DNA of 64,000 nt from Pseudomonas sp. NCCP-436 (GCF_019656335.1 NZ_BPLZ01000007.1:124001-188000); one strand, 5' to 3'; shown: positions 1-9,637, counted from the first letter of the stretch. Notes: generated by a model from the letters alone, not told the origin. Numbers and translations are program-made.

Positions 1-104
1 ATAGCCGCTTTGATCCGCCTTTCCCACTACAGTAAAAGCCGCGTTGCTGCTGTGCTTGGCTTTGTGGAACAATGCCGGAACTTGTGTCTACGAGGTTGCA
101 TGCC

Positions 105-584
105 GTGATTGATCCCGATGGTTTTCGACCCAATGTCGGCATCATCCTGACCAACGATGTCGGCCAGGTGCTGTGGGCCCGGCGTATCAACCAGGACGCC
201 TGGCAGTTCCCGCAGGGCGGCATCAATGATCATGAAACGCCGGAAGAGGCGCTATATCGCGAACTCAACGAAGAGGTCGGGCTCGAAGAGCGCGACGTGA
301 AGATTCTCGCCTGCACCCGTGGCTGGCTGCGTTATCGCCTGCCGCAGCGTCTGGTGCGTACGCACAGCCAGCCGCTGTGCATCGGCCAGAAGCAGAAGTG
401 GTTTCTTCTGCGTCTGACCGGCTCTGAGGATCGGGTACGCATGGATCTTACCGGCAAGCCGGAATTCGACGGCTGGCGCTGGGTCAGTTACTGGTACCCG
501 CTGGGCCAGGTAGTCACATTCAAGCGCGAGGTTTACCGTCGCGCACTCAAGGAACTTGCTCCGCGCCTCGTGGTGCGTGACTGA
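105..584 (+). CDS. rppH: RNA pyrophosphohydrolase RppH (NudH)
   Basis: Removes pyrophosphate from the triphosphorylated 5' end of mRNA, which opens it to RNase E decay. I place the start at the GTG at 105 (159 aa). The protein then begins [10 protein letters not shown], the conserved RppH N-terminus, and the GTG is preceded at 9-nt spacing by CGAGG (91-95). The in-frame ATG at 72 would add 11 residues that are not typical of the family. The Nudix box is complete at residues 38-60: G38, E44, R52, E53, E56, E57 and G59. ptsP follows after 21 bp on the same strand, an arrangement conserved in pseudomonads. Bases 1-104 carry no gene that I can see and presumably hold the promoter. Confidence 0.95.
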   Translation: MIDPDGFRPNVGIILTNDVGQVLWARRINQDAWQFPQGGINDHETPEEALYRELNEEVGLEERDVKILACTRGWLRYRLPQRLVRTHSQPLCIGQKQKWFLLRLTGSEDRVRMDLTGKPEFDGWRWVSYWYPLGQVVTFKREVYRRALKELAPRLVVRD

Positions 585-605
585 ACCCGGGATACCCTAT
601 CGAGC

Positions 606-2885
606 ATGCTCAATACCCTGCGCAAGATCGTCCAGGAAGTGAACGCCGCCAAGGATCTCAAGGCGGCACTGACGATTATCGTGCAGCGGGTGAAGGAGGC
701 CATGGGCAGTCAGGTCTGCTCGGTCTATCTGCTCGACCCGGAGAGCAACCGTTTTGTTCTGATGGCCACCGACGGCCTCAACAAGCGTTCTATCGGCAAG
801 GTCAGCATGGCCCCCAGCGAGGGCCTGGTGGGTCTGGTCGGGAGCCGCGAAGAACCGCTCAACCTTGAGGACGCCGCCAGCCATCCACGCTATCGCTACT
901 TCGCAGAGACCGGTGAGGAACGCTACGCCTCGTTCCTGGGGGCGCCGATCATCCACCACCGCCGCGTGATGGGCGTGCTCGTCGTGCAGCAGAAGGAGCG
1001 CCGCCAGTTCGACGAGGGCGAAGAAGCCTTTCTGGTCACCATGAGTGCGCAGCTTGCCGGGGTGATTGCCCATGCCGAGGCCACCGGCTCCATCCGTGGC
1101 CTTGGCCGGCAAGGCAAGGGCGTTAGCGAGGCCAAGTTCATCGGTGTACCCGGGGCGCCGGGTGTTGCCGTGGGCACCGCGGTGGTGGTGTTGCCGCCGG
1201 CTGATCTGAACGTGGTACCGGATCGCACGATCGACGATATCGAGGCCGAGCTGGCGCTGTTCGACAAGGCTCTGGGCTGGGTGCGTGAGGATATGCAGGA
1301 ACTTGCGCAGAAGCTTGCCACCCAGTTGCGCAAGGAAGAGCTGGCGCTGTTCGAGGTCTACCTGATGATGCTCGACGACGCCGCTCTGGGTAACGAGGTG
1401 CGCAAGATCATCCGCACCGGACAGTGGGCCCAGGGCGCGTTGCGCCAGGTGGTGCTCGACCATGTCGGTCGCTTCGAACTGATGGACGACGCCTACCTGC
1501 GCGAACGTGCCAGTGATGTGCGCGACCTTGGCCGCCGTCTGCTTGCCTACCTGCAGGAGGAGCGCAAGACCACTCTGGTCTACCCGGATGACACCATCCT
1601 GGTCAGTGAGGAACTGTCGCCGGCCATGCTCGGCGAGGTGCCGGAAGGCAAGCTGGCCGGCCTGGTATCGGTGACCGGTTCCGGCAACTCGCATGTGGCG
1701 ATCTTTGCCCGCGCCATGGGTATTCCCACGGTGATGGGGGTGGTCGATCTGCCTTATTCGAAGATCGACGGCATCCGTCTGATTGTCGACGGTTACCACG
1801 GTGAGGTATTCACCAACCCCAGCGAACTTTTGACCAAGCAGTACGCCGAGGTGGTCGAGGAGGAGCGTCAGCTCACCGAGGGGCTGGATGCGCTGCGTGA
1901 ACTGCCCTGCGAGACGCTGGACGGCCACCGTATGCCGTTGTGGGTCAACACTGGCCTGCTTGCCGATGTAGCCCGGGCCCAGCAGCGTGGCGCCGAGGGC
2001 GTGGGGCTGTACCGCACGGAAGTGCCGTTCATGGTCAATGAGCGCTTTCCCAGCGAGAAGGAGCAACTTGCCACCTATCGCGAACAGCTGCAGGCCTTCC
2101 ATCCGCTGCCGGTGACCATGCGTACCCTGGATATCGGTGGTGACAAGGCGCTGACCTACTTCCCGATCAAGGAGGATAACCCCTTCCTTGGTTGGCGCGG
2201 CATCCGCGTGACCCTTGACCACCCGGAAATCTTCCTGGTGCAGGTACGCGCCATGCTCAAGGCCAGCGAAGGGCTGAACAACCTGCGCATCCTGCTGCCG
2301 ATGATCAGCGGGATTCAGGAGCTGGAAGAAGCGTTGCACCTGATCCATCGAGCCTGGGGCGAGGTGCGTGATGAAGGCACCGACGTGCCGCTGCCGCCGA
2401 TCGGAGTGATGATCGAGATACCCGCCGCGGTCTATCAGACCCGCGACCTGGCACGTCAGGTGGACTTCCTTTCGGTCGGCTCCAACGACCTGACCCAGTA
2501 CCTGCTGGCGGTTGACCGCAACAATCCACGTGTGGCCGATCTCTACGATTTCCTCCACCCGGCGGTGCTGCATGCGCTGCAGAGGGTGGTCGAGGATGCC
2601 CATGCCGAGGGCAAACCAGTGAGTATCTGCGGTGAAATGGCCGGTGATCCGGCGGCCGCTGTGCTGCTGCTGGCGATGGGGTTCGACTCGTTGTCGATGA
2701 ACGCCACCAACCTGCCCAAGGTGAAATGGCTGTTGCGCCAGATCACCCGCAGCAAGGCCTGCGAGCTGTTGAGCCAGGTGGTGGCCATGGACAACCCGCA
2801 CCTGATCTACAGTACTCTGCATCTGGCGCTGCGTAACCTGGGGCTGGGGCGGGTCATCAACCCTGCCTCCAACATTCAGGCCTGA
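606..2885 (+). CDS. ptsP: PTS-Ntr enzyme I, PtsP (GAF-domain phosphoenolpyruvate-protein phosphotransferase)
   Basis: First enzyme of the nitrogen-type phosphotransferase system: takes phosphate from PEP and passes it to NPr (PtsO), a regulatory rather than sugar-transporting chain. At 759 aa it has the length I recall for Pseudomonas PtsP. It has an N-terminal GAF sensor domain (about residues 1-165), the HPr-binding/phosphohistidine region with the active histidine H363 in GSGNSHVAIFARAMGIP, and the C-terminal PEP-binding barrel with the signature LSVGSNDLTQY and the catalytic-cysteine motif VSICGEMAGDP. It probably shares a transcript with rppH. Its TGA (2883-2885) is immediately followed by the stop codon of the convergent gene, with no spacer between them. 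Confidence 0.96.
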   Translation: MLNTLRKIVQEVNAAKDLKAALTIIVQRVKEAMGSQVCSVYLLDPESNRFVLMATDGLNKRSIGKVSMAPSEGLVGLVGSREEPLNLEDAASHPRYRYFAETGEERYASFLGAPIIHHRRVMGVLVVQQKERRQFDEGEEAFLVTMSAQLAGVIAHAEATGSIRGLGRQGKGVSEAKFIGVPGAPGVAVGTAVVVLPPADLNVVPDRTIDDIEAELALFDKALGWVREDMQELAQKLATQLRKEELALFEVYLMMLDDAALGNEVRKIIRTGQWAQGALRQVVLDHVGRFELMDDAYLRERASDVRDLGRRLLAYLQEERKTTLVYPDDTILVSEELSPAMLGEVPEGKLAGLVSVTGSGNSHVAIFARAMGIPTVMGVVDLPYSKIDGIRLIVDGYHGEVFTNPSELLTKQYAEVVEEERQLTEGLDALRELPCETLDGHRMPLWVNTGLLADVARAQQRGAEGVGLYRTEVPFMVNERFPSEKEQLATYREQLQAFHPLPVTMRTLDIGGDKALTYFPIKEDNPFLGWRGIRVTLDHPEIFLVQVRAMLKASEGLNNLRILLPMISGIQELEEALHLIHRAWGEVRDEGTDVPLPPIGVMIEIPAAVYQTRDLARQVDFLSVGSNDLTQYLLAVDRNNPRVADLYDFLHPAVLHALQRVVEDAHAEGKPVSICGEMAGDPAAAVLLLAMGFDSLSMNATNLPKVKWLLRQITRSKACELLSQVVAMDNPHLIYSTLHLALRNLGLGRVINPASNIQA

Positions 2886-3638
2886 TCAGAGCGGGCTACT
2901 GCACAGCTGAACTTCGCCGAGCCACACCCCGTTGCGGCCGAAACTGCGTTCGCGAATCTGCCAGCTGCCGTCCTGATGCAGGGTCAGCAGCGTGCTGGCG
3001 CGGGTGCCGTAGGTCGGGCTGACGATGAATACGCTCGACAGCAGGCGCTCGGTTTCCTCGTCCAGGCCGGTGTTCGGTAGTAGGTGCGCCGATGGCTGGC
3101 GACCGTCGGCCATGATCTCCAGTAGTTGCTCGTCCTCGGCGTCGATTGCCCGGGCCAGTGCGTCACGAGCCTGCAGCAGCTTCGGCCAGGGGGTGTCGAG
3201 GCTGGCGTTGGCCAGGCCGTAGACACCACTGTTCAGTTGTCGGGGCTGACCTTCCTGTGAGTTGAAATGCCATAGCTGTCGGCTGTCACCGAGCAGAAGG
3301 TTGAAACCGGCGTATTGCTGCGCGTCTTCCATGACCTGCTGCAGGTAGGTCTGTGGTGTGCAGTCGCCGCGCAGGAAGGTGCTGGTCAGCTCGCCGCGTG
3401 AACGCGAGCGCAGCGGTTGGGACGTATCGCGAATATTGGTCAGAGCAGCGAAGCGCCCGCTTCGGGTTATTCCCAGCCAGGTGCCGCCTGCTTCCAGATC
3501 GCGCCCGCCGAACAGACCCGGTGCATCGGCCCATTCAGCCAATGGCGCGCTGGCGCGAGAATAGAATTCGTCACGATTGGCGGCGAGGCGCAGCGGGACT
3601 GGTGTGTTCGGGCGCCAGGCAAAGACGATCAGGCACAT
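2886..3638 (-). CDS. NRDE-family (TANGO2-like) protein
   Basis: Protein of 250 aa with the conserved Asn-Arg-Asp-Glu stretch (AANRDEF) near the N-terminus. The family is related in sequence to the eukaryotic TANGO2 proteins. Its biochemical role in bacteria is unsettled; an Ntn-hydrolase-like fold with Cys2 as a possible nucleophile has been proposed. The start is set at the ATG at 3638 because it puts Cys at residue 2 (MCLIVFAW), a family hallmark; the upstream GTG at 3647 would add three residues. It is convergent with ptsP and their stop codons touch. It is divergent from the TSUP gene across about 160 bp. Family membership is clear; function is not. Confidence 0.85.
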   Translation of the reverse strand: MCLIVFAWRPNTPVPLRLAANRDEFYSRASAPLAEWADAPGLFGGRDLEAGGTWLGITRSGRFAALTNIRDTSQPLRSRSRGELTSTFLRGDCTPQTYLQQVMEDAQQYAGFNLLLGDSRQLWHFNSQEGQPRQLNSGVYGLANASLDTPWPKLLQARDALARAIDAEDEQLLEIMADGRQPSAHLLPNTGLDEETERLLSSVFIVSPTYGTRASTLLTLHQDGSWQIRERSFGRNGVWLGEVQLCSSPL

Positions 3639-3798
3639 GGGATCCACCGGGTTAGGATTCTGCTGCAGGCTAGCGAGGCGGCAGGCTTAGGGCAACCGTG
3701 GGCGTATCGGCTGGCTGCGAGACACTGCAGAGGTCGGCGCGACTGCCGCAGACAGGGCTTTTCCGCTAACATGCCGGTTTGTTTTCGGGAGAATGGTG

Positions 3799-4581
3799 AT
3801 GGAGCTGCTGCTGTACCTGGTGCTTGGCGCGGCGGCCGGCGTGCTGGCCGGACTGTTCGGTGTTGGTGGTGGTCTGATCATCGTCCCGGTACTGGTGCTG
3901 AGCTTCGCCTCGCAGGGTATTGCGCCGGAGGTGCTGACGCATCTGGCGGTGGGAACCTCGCTGGCTACCATCGTCTTTACCTCGATCAATTCCACCCTGG
4001 AGCATCACCGCAAGGGGGCAGTGCGTTGGCCGCTGTTTCGCTGGCTGGCGCTGGGGATACTGTTTGGCACACTGCTCGGGGCGCTGACGGCGGCATCCAT
4101 TGATGGGCCGTGGCTGCAGAAGATCATCGGCACCTTCGCCGTCCTTATCGCGCTACAGATGGCGTTCGATCTGAAACCTCGTGCCAGTCGTGATGTCCCA
4201 GGCAAACCCGGGTTGACGGCTGCAGGTGGGGTGATTGGCTGGGCTTCGGCCATTTTCGGCATCGGTGGCGGTTCGCTCACCGTGCCATTTCTGGTCTGGC
4301 GCAGTGTGCCGATGCCGCAGGCAGTGGCCACCTCGGCGGCATGCGGTTTGCCCATTGCCATTGCTGGAGCCTTGGGTTTTATCTGGACCGGTTGGAACAA
4401 TCCGCTGCTGCCCTCATGGAGTCTGGGCTTCGTTTATCTTCCGGCGTTGTTGGGGATTGCGCTGACCAGCATGTTTTTCGCCCGTATCGGGGCGCGTCTG
4501 GCTCATCGGCTGTCGCCGCGCCTGCTCAAGCGGCTGTTTGCCCTGCTGCTGCTGAGCGTGGGCCTGAATTTTCTCGTTTAA
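3799..4581 (+). CDS. TSUP-family membrane exporter (TauE/SafE-like)
   Basis: Integral membrane protein of 260 aa from the sulfite exporter TauE/SafE family, which moves sulfur-containing or other organic anions. It shows the two-repeat layout, with glycine-rich helix starts GLFGVGGGLIIVPVL in the first half and IFGIGGGSLTVPFLV in the second. The ATG at 3799 is preferred over the ATG at 3793 because GGGAGA (3787-3792) sits six bases before it. lgt starts 10 bp downstream on the same strand, so it probably heads the transcript TSUP-lgt-thyA. The substrate cannot be read from sequence. Confidence 0.85.
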   Translation: MELLLYLVLGAAAGVLAGLFGVGGGLIIVPVLVLSFASQGIAPEVLTHLAVGTSLATIVFTSINSTLEHHRKGAVRWPLFRWLALGILFGTLLGALTAASIDGPWLQKIIGTFAVLIALQMAFDLKPRASRDVPGKPGLTAAGGVIGWASAIFGIGGGSLTVPFLVWRSVPMPQAVATSAACGLPIAIAGALGFIWTGWNNPLLPSWSLGFVYLPALLGIALTSMFFARIGARLAHRLSPRLLKRLFALLLLSVGLNFLV

Positions 4582-4591
4582 GGAGTAGCCA

Positions 4592-5392
4592 ATGCTGCCT
4601 TACCCGCAGATCGATCCAGTGGCGCTGTCCCTCGGCCCGCTGAAAATCCACTGGTATGGCCTGATGTATCTGGTTGGTATCGGCGGCGCTTGGTGGCTGG
4701 CTTCGCGCCGGCTGAATCGTTTCGATGCAGCCTGGAGCAAGGAGAAGCTTTCGGATCTGGTGTTCTGGGTGGCCATGGGAGTGATCCTCGGCGGGCGGCT
4801 CGGCTACGTATTGTTTTACGACCTGGCGGCCTATATCGCCGAGCCGGTGAAGATCCTGCGGGTTTGGGAGGGCGGTATGTCCTTCCATGGCGGTCTGATC
4901 GGGGTGATGTTGTCGACCTGGTGGTTCGGCAAGCGTAACGGCAAGAGCTTCTTCGAGTTGATGGACTTTATCGCACCCCTTGTTCCGATCGGGCTGGGAG
5001 CCGGCCGGGTCGGCAACTTCATCAACGCCGAGTTGTGGGGCAAGGCCACGGATCTGCCCTGGGCGATGATCTTCCCGACTGATCCGCAGCAGTTGGCGCG
5101 TCATCCCTCGCAGCTCTATCAGTTCGCCCTTGAGGGTGTCGCGCTGTTTACCATCCTCTGGTTCTATTCGCGCAAGCCGCGTCCGACCATGGCCGTGTCC
5201 GGACTGTTCGCTGCCTGTTACGGCGTGTTCCGCTTTATCGTCGAATTCGTCCGCGTGCCGGACGCCCAGCTCGGCTATCTGGCCTTCGGCTGGCTGACCA
5301 TGGGGCAGATTCTCTGCCTGCCGATGATCCTCGGCGGCATCGGCTTGATCGCCTATGCCTACAAGCGCCAGTGCGTTCAAGGAGCTGTCTGA
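4592..5392 (+). CDS. lgt: Prolipoprotein diacylglyceryl transferase
   Basis: Transfers diacylglycerol from phosphatidylglycerol to the lipobox cysteine of prelipoproteins in the inner membrane, the first step of lipoprotein maturation. The 266 aa contain multiple membrane helices, the conserved HGG motif (H99-G101) and the Lgt signature [17 protein letters not shown] at 134-150, including R139, N142 and E147. Shine-Dalgarno AAGGAG precedes the ATG. Its stop codon overlaps the thyA start by one base (TGATG), so translation is probably coupled; lgt-thyA pairing is conserved in gammaproteobacteria. Confidence 0.97.
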   Translation: MLPYPQIDPVALSLGPLKIHWYGLMYLVGIGGAWWLASRRLNRFDAAWSKEKLSDLVFWVAMGVILGGRLGYVLFYDLAAYIAEPVKILRVWEGGMSFHGGLIGVMLSTWWFGKRNGKSFFELMDFIAPLVPIGLGAGRVGNFINAELWGKATDLPWAMIFPTDPQQLARHPSQLYQFALEGVALFTILWFYSRKPRPTMAVSGLFAACYGVFRFIVEFVRVPDAQLGYLAFGWLTMGQILCLPMILGGIGLIAYAYKRQCVQGAV

Positions 5393-6186
5393 TGAAACAG
5401 TACCTCGACCTGATGCGTCAGGTGCGTGAGCACGGCACCTTCAAGGAAGACCGTACCGGCACCGGCACCTACAGCGTGTTCGGTTACCAGATGCGCTTCG
5501 ACCTGGCCGATGGTTTCCCCATCGTCACCACCAAGAAGTGCCACCTGCGCTCGATCATCCATGAGCTGCTGTGGTTCCTGCGGGGCGATACCAACATCAA
5601 GTACCTCAAGGACAACGGTGTCAGCATCTGGGACGAGTGGGCCGATGAAAACGGCGACCTCGGTCCGGTGTATGGCTACCAGTGGCGCAGCTGGCCGGCG
5701 CCGAACGGCGAGTCGATTGACCAGATCAGCAAGCTGATCGAGATGATCAAGAAGACCCCTGACTCGCGCCGGCTGATTGTTTCGGCCTGGAACCCGGCGC
5801 TGGTGGATCAGATGGCCCTGCCACCGTGTCATGCGCTGTTTCAGTTCTATGTGGCCGATGGCAAGCTGAGCTGCCAGCTGTATCAGCGCTCGGCGGATAT
5901 CTTCCTCGGTGTACCTTTCAATATCGCCAGCTACGCGCTGCTGACCATGATGGTTGCGCAGGTCTGTGGTTTGCAGCCGGGCGAGTTCATCTGGACTGGC
6001 GGCGACTGTCACCTGTACGCCAACCACCTTGAGCAGGCTGACCTGCAGCTCTCGCGTGAGCCGCTGCCGTTGCCGACCATGAAGCTCAACCCGCAGGTGA
6101 AGGATTTGCTGGCCTTCCGCTTTGAGGATTTTGAGCTGGTCGGCTATCAGGCCCACCCGCATATCAAGGCGCCGGTGGCGGTTTGA
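5392..6186 (+). CDS. thyA: Thymidylate synthase
   Basis: Makes dTMP from dUMP using methylene-tetrahydrofolate, releasing dihydrofolate, which is recycled by FolA encoded 3 kb downstream. At 264 aa it has the same length as E. coli ThyA. The nucleophile is Cys146 in [13 protein letters not shown]; the dUMP-binding segments [12 protein letters not shown] and [18 protein letters not shown] are intact. The ATG at 5392 overlaps the lgt stop; an alternative in-frame start at 5371 lies inside lgt and is unlikely. It is the last gene of the TSUP-lgt-thyA transcript and converges with the DUF3482 GTPase. Confidence 0.97.
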   Translation: MKQYLDLMRQVREHGTFKEDRTGTGTYSVFGYQMRFDLADGFPIVTTKKCHLRSIIHELLWFLRGDTNIKYLKDNGVSIWDEWADENGDLGPVYGYQWRSWPAPNGESIDQISKLIEMIKKTPDSRRLIVSAWNPALVDQMALPPCHALFQFYVADGKLSCQLYQRSADIFLGVPFNIASYALLTMMVAQVCGLQPGEFIWTGGDCHLYANHLEQADLQLSREPLPLPTMKLNPQVKDLLAFRFEDFELVGYQAHPHIKAPVAV

Positions 6187-6222
6187 GGTCAGGGAAGCAG
6201 GGTAGGCTTTGAGCCCAACGCT

Positions 6223-7623
6223 TTACTTTTTGGAACTTTCTGTAGCAGGCCGCAGTGCGGCAAGCTCGGTGCGCAACTGTTCCAGTTGTTCGGTGCGCTC
6301 GGCATCCTGCAGGCGTGAGTGTGGGTTGAGCGATGACCACTCCGGATGGGCGCGGGCCATGCTCAGGGCTGTGGGTAGTCGACCCTGGCGCCATAGCGCC
6401 TCCTGCGGCGCGCTCAGGGTGATGGCTTCCATGGCGGCATGACCGCGACTGTCCAGTGCGGCCAGCAGTTGCTGCTGGCGCAGGGCAAGCAGGCGCAGTA
6501 CGGCATCGTCGACTGTCAGCTCGCGCTGACCCTTGAGTTTGCTCTTCAGTCGCTGGCCGTAGTTGCGCAGGGTCTGGGCTGTTCCACCAATTACCGCGCC
6601 CACCGCTGCTGCGGCCCCGAGTGTGAGTCCGCCGACCAGAAGATCCACGCCGACTCCGGTGGCGGCACCGGCGGCCATGCCGCCACCGACCTTGATCCCC
6701 AACTGCCTGAGGGTTTCCGGGTTGAACAGGTCATCGCCCCAGCGGCCGTCCAGTAGCGGTAGGTCGCTGGCGTGGGCATCGTCCGGGCGGAAGGCGTACA
6801 GGCGCAATAGGGCTTCGACGCAACGTTGCTCGCGCTGGCGGATGGCATCGCGCAGCTCGAACATGGCCTGCTGTTCCAGTTGTGACTGGGCTGCGACGCT
6901 ACGACGACAAGCGGCGCAGTCGATCAGCAGCTCGGCGATCAGTCGCTGGCCGGTCTGGCGGCGTGCCTGGCGCTGTGCCTCGTGATCATCGATCAGTCGC
7001 TCAAGCTGCGGACGGGCGCGCTCGATCATCAGCGCCAGGCTCTCGTACAGGCGGCGCTCGCCATCCTCGGGTGGTGCCACGCTGTCGAACGCCACCAGTG
7101 CATGCAGGCCCAGACGCGCCAACGCCTCGCGCCATTCGCCTTCGCGGTGGTTGTCGCTGGCGACGAAATTGAGTACCGGCAGTAGCGGGCGACCGCACAT
7201 GCTCAGCACTTCCAGTTCGTCACGGTATTTGGCCAATACCGGCTCGCGTACGTCGATTACGTAGAGTCCGGCGTCGGATGCCAGCAACTGGCGCAGTACC
7301 TTGGCCTCCTGCTCGTAGCGCTGGCGTGCTTCGCTGCCGGCCAGAAATCGCTCAAGACGCGCCGGGCCGTCCAGACGCTCGCCGGGTCGATCCAGGCGTT
7401 CGAGGTAATCGAGTAGGGCGATGGCGTCTTCCAGACCGGGAGTGTCGTACAGTTCGAGCTGCGGCGCGCCGTCCACCGACAGTCGCGCACCTTCAACATG
7501 GCGCGTGGTGCTGGCACGCGGGGAAACTTCACCGAAGCCGACATCGCGCGTCAGGGTGCGCAGCAGCGAGGTTTTTCCGACGTTGGTATGGCCGACCAGG
7601 GCCAGTTTCAGTGGCTCAGTCAT
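6223..7623 (-). CDS. DUF3482 GTPase with a glycine-rich membrane-prone segment
   Basis: GTPase of 466 aa in the TrmE/Era-type G-domain superfamily followed by a DUF3482 C-terminal region. Motifs: G1 GHTNVGKT (11-18), G2 TT (39-40), G3 DTPG (60-63). The expected NKxD is replaced by NFVASD (151-156), so nucleotide specificity may be relaxed. Around residues 310-345 lies a Gly/Ala-rich hydrophobic stretch (KVGGGMAAGAATGVG...) that could insert in or lie against the membrane. Start ATG 7623. Its first eight bases overlap the end of the upstream DUF2868 gene, so the two are translationally coupled. No function is established that I know of; the pair probably works together at the inner membrane. 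Confidence 0.85.
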   Translation of the reverse strand: MTEPLKLALVGHTNVGKTSLLRTLTRDVGFGEVSPRASTTRHVEGARLSVDGAPQLELYDTPGLEDAIALLDYLERLDRPGERLDGPARLERFLAGSEARQRYEQEAKVLRQLLASDAGLYVIDVREPVLAKYRDELEVLSMCGRPLLPVLNFVASDNHREGEWREALARLGLHALVAFDSVAPPEDGERRLYESLALMIERARPQLERLIDDHEAQRQARRQTGQRLIAELLIDCAACRRSVAAQSQLEQQAMFELRDAIRQREQRCVEALLRLYAFRPDDAHASDLPLLDGRWGDDLFNPETLRQLGIKVGGGMAAGAATGVGVDLLVGGLTLGAAAAVGAVIGGTAQTLRNYGQRLKSKLKGQRELTVDDAVLRLLALRQQQLLAALDSRGHAAMEAITLSAPQEALWRQGRLPTALSMARAHPEWSSLNPHSRLQDAERTEQLEQLRTELAALRPATESSKK

Positions 7624-9019
7624 GGCCGTTCTCCAGCCAGCTCAACGGGGCGGCATCGTCATAAGCCAGTTGCAGCCTATCGAGGGCCTGATGCCAGTCA
7701 GCGAGGCGTGCGCTGTCGAGACTTTCTCCAGGGGCTGGCGGCATCAGCCAGATACGGGTGGCCGCAGCCGAGCGTGCCAGCTCTGCGAGCAGCGCCAGGG
7801 TGCCGCGATCCGGCGAACGGCGCGGGTCGCAGGCTATGGCCAGGCGCTCGGGCGGGAAACAGGCTAGTTGTTCGAGCAGGCGGCGGCGTTGTTCGCGACT
7901 GTCGATAATGCCGGCGTCGCTGACCGAGGACGTCAGCTTAAGTGGTGGCCAGGGACGTCCGGCGTCCAGCTCCACACCCACCAGCACACTGCCGCTGCCG
8001 GGCTGGCCGGCGCTACCGGCCTGCGGCTGGTGCAAGACCGAGGGTGCCAGATCGCATACGCCCAGACGCTCGCTGTCCGGCAGTAGGCGCGGGCGCAATA
8101 GGTTGTAGCTGGGCAGTTCGGGATCCAGCTGCAATGTGCTCTTGCCGCTCTGCCAGCGCCACAGGCACAACAGCGTCAGCAATAGACGTGGCAGCAGACC
8201 GTAGACCAGCACGACGCCGACCAGCCAGCCAGCCCAGTGTTGTCGGGCGGCCTCGCTGGACAGGGCTGTATCGCCGCTGGCACGGATCAGCTCGGCGTCC
8301 GGCAGGCTGAAACCGAGCAGTGCGGGCAGGGCGCCGAGAGTTTGAGTCAGGGCGATGAAGGCGTCGCCACCGAGGATGGTAGTTTCCCAGACAAAGCCGT
8401 AACGGCGCGTGGCGAGCAGCAGCAGCAGGGTGCTCAGGGCAGCGAGCAGTGCCAGCGTCCACAGCGCGTTGACCATCAGGCCCAATCCCCAGCGAGTCAG
8501 GCGCCTGCGTTGCAGCATCAGCAGCAGAGCCGGTGCCAGTTGCACTGCACTGGCGTTGCGGGCCAGCTTCTCGCTTAGCCACAACCACAGGCGTCCGAGG
8601 GCACCCGGATTGTCGCGGCTCAGTAGCAGACCAATTAGCCAGGCGGTCAGCATCAGCAAATTCGGTCCCAGCAGGCTGCCCAGTGCCCAGAACACATTGA
8701 CCGGTTGGCGACCGTCGCCGAGGGCCGCCAGCGCCAGGCCGGCGCCACTGCAGAGGGCCAGTAGAGCCAGTAGCAGACCGGCCAGGCGAGCACCCTGCAG
8801 CCAGTGCAGCAGGGCCTGATACTGGCCGTCGCGACGCGCCAGCAACAGCGCTCGCTGTCCGATGCGTTCGGCCAGGCTGCCACCGGCCACACGGGCCAGG
8901 CGATTGGCTTCGTCATCCTCAAGCGGGCCAGCTTGTTCTTCGCGCAAACGGATTGTCTCGCTGAGCCAGAGGCGCTGGAAAGAGGTTAGGCGGGCGTCGT
9001 TCACGCGGTGTCTCGTCAT
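7616..9019 (-). CDS. DUF2868 inner-membrane protein, partner of the DUF3482 GTPase
   Basis: Protein of 467 aa with a soluble N-terminal part (about 1-75), four predicted membrane helices (about 78-100, 110-134, 178-203, 262-288) and a cytoplasmic C-terminal domain of about 175 aa. Start at the ATG at 9019 (MTRHRVNDARLTSFQ). A GTG five codons later is possible, whereas a start further upstream would run through the folA region on the other strand. The gene ends inside the first codons of the GTPase gene (8-bp overlap), indicating a fixed stoichiometric pair. It is divergent from folA with about 100 bp between them. Family recognised; function unknown. Confidence 0.85.
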   Translation of the reverse strand: MTRHRVNDARLTSFQRLWLSETIRLREEQAGPLEDDEANRLARVAGGSLAERIGQRALLLARRDGQYQALLHWLQGARLAGLLLALLALCSGAGLALAALGDGRQPVNVFWALGSLLGPNLLMLTAWLIGLLLSRDNPGALGRLWLWLSEKLARNASAVQLAPALLLMLQRRRLTRWGLGLMVNALWTLALLAALSTLLLLLATRRYGFVWETTILGGDAFIALTQTLGALPALLGFSLPDAELIRASGDTALSSEAARQHWAGWLVGVVLVYGLLPRLLLTLLCLWRWQSGKSTLQLDPELPSYNLLRPRLLPDSERLGVCDLAPSVLHQPQAGSAGQPGSGSVLVGVELDAGRPWPPLKLTSSVSDAGIIDSREQRRRLLEQLACFPPERLAIACDPRRSPDRGTLALLAELARSAAATRIWLMPPAPGESLDSARLADWHQALDRLQLAYDDAAPLSWLENGHD

Positions 9020-9121
9020 CCGGATATGCGCTTGAGGATAACCTCTGTGCAGCGTCGCTGCGAACAGTCGATGTGCGGGCGGGCGCAGGCAGAGGGCTGC
9101 GCTTCTGCTATCCTCGCCGCC

Positions 9122-9637
9122 ATGAAAACGAACCTGTCTCTTTGTCTTATCGCCGCCCTCGCGCAAAACCGCGTGATCGGTCGCGACAATCAACTGCCCT
9201 GGCGTCTGCCGGCGGATCTCAAGCATTTCAAGGCGATGACCCTGGGCAAACCGGTGATCATGGGGCGCAAGACCTGGGACTCGCTCGGCCGGCCGCTGCC
9301 GGGACGGCTCAATCTGGTGGTCAGCCGCCAGGCCGGCCTGTGTCTGGAGGGGGCTGAAGTTTTCGCCAGTCTCGAGGCAGCTATCGAACGTGCTGAAGCC
9401 TGGGCGCGCCAACAGGGCGTCGATGAGCTGATGCTGATAGGTGGCGCGCAGCTTTATGAGCAGAGCCTGGAACAGGCCAGCCGGCTTTATCTGACCCGCG
9501 TGGAGCTGGAGCCTGAAGGGGATGCCTGGTTCCCGCTGTTCGACGAAGAGCAGTGGCAACGCAGTGCCGAAGAGGCGCATCCGGCCGAAGGTGAGGCGCC
9601 GGCCTATCGCTTCGAAATCTGGCAGCGTACCTCCTGA
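9122..9637 (+). CDS. folA: Dihydrofolate reductase
   Basis: Reduces dihydrofolate to tetrahydrofolate with NADPH and is the target of trimethoprim; it complements thyA upstream in the folate cycle. The 171 aa show the standard DHFR landmarks: LIAALAQNRVIGRDNQLPW, the catalytic acid D32 in LPADLKHFK (equivalent to E. coli D27), VIMGRKTWDSLGRPLPGR and the NADPH site IGGAQLY. The ATG at 9122 is chosen by similarity; a longer frame starting at 9008 overlaps the divergent DUF2868 start and carries non-family residues. Confidence 0.97.
   Translation: MKTNLSLCLIAALAQNRVIGRDNQLPWRLPADLKHFKAMTLGKPVIMGRKTWDSLGRPLPGRLNLVVSRQAGLCLEGAEVFASLEAAIERAEAWARQQGVDELMLIGGAQLYEQSLEQASRLYLTRVELEPEGDAWFPLFDEEQWQRSAEEAHPAEGEAPAYRFEIWQRTS

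Noticed and set aside
72..104. ATG at 72 as the rppH start
   Set aside because: It adds 11 non-conserved residues; the GTG at 105 gives the family N-terminus and length.
597..2822. A 741-residue open frame on the minus strand across ptsP
   Set aside because: His/Gln-rich low-complexity translation caused by high GC; ptsP on the plus strand has all catalytic motifs.
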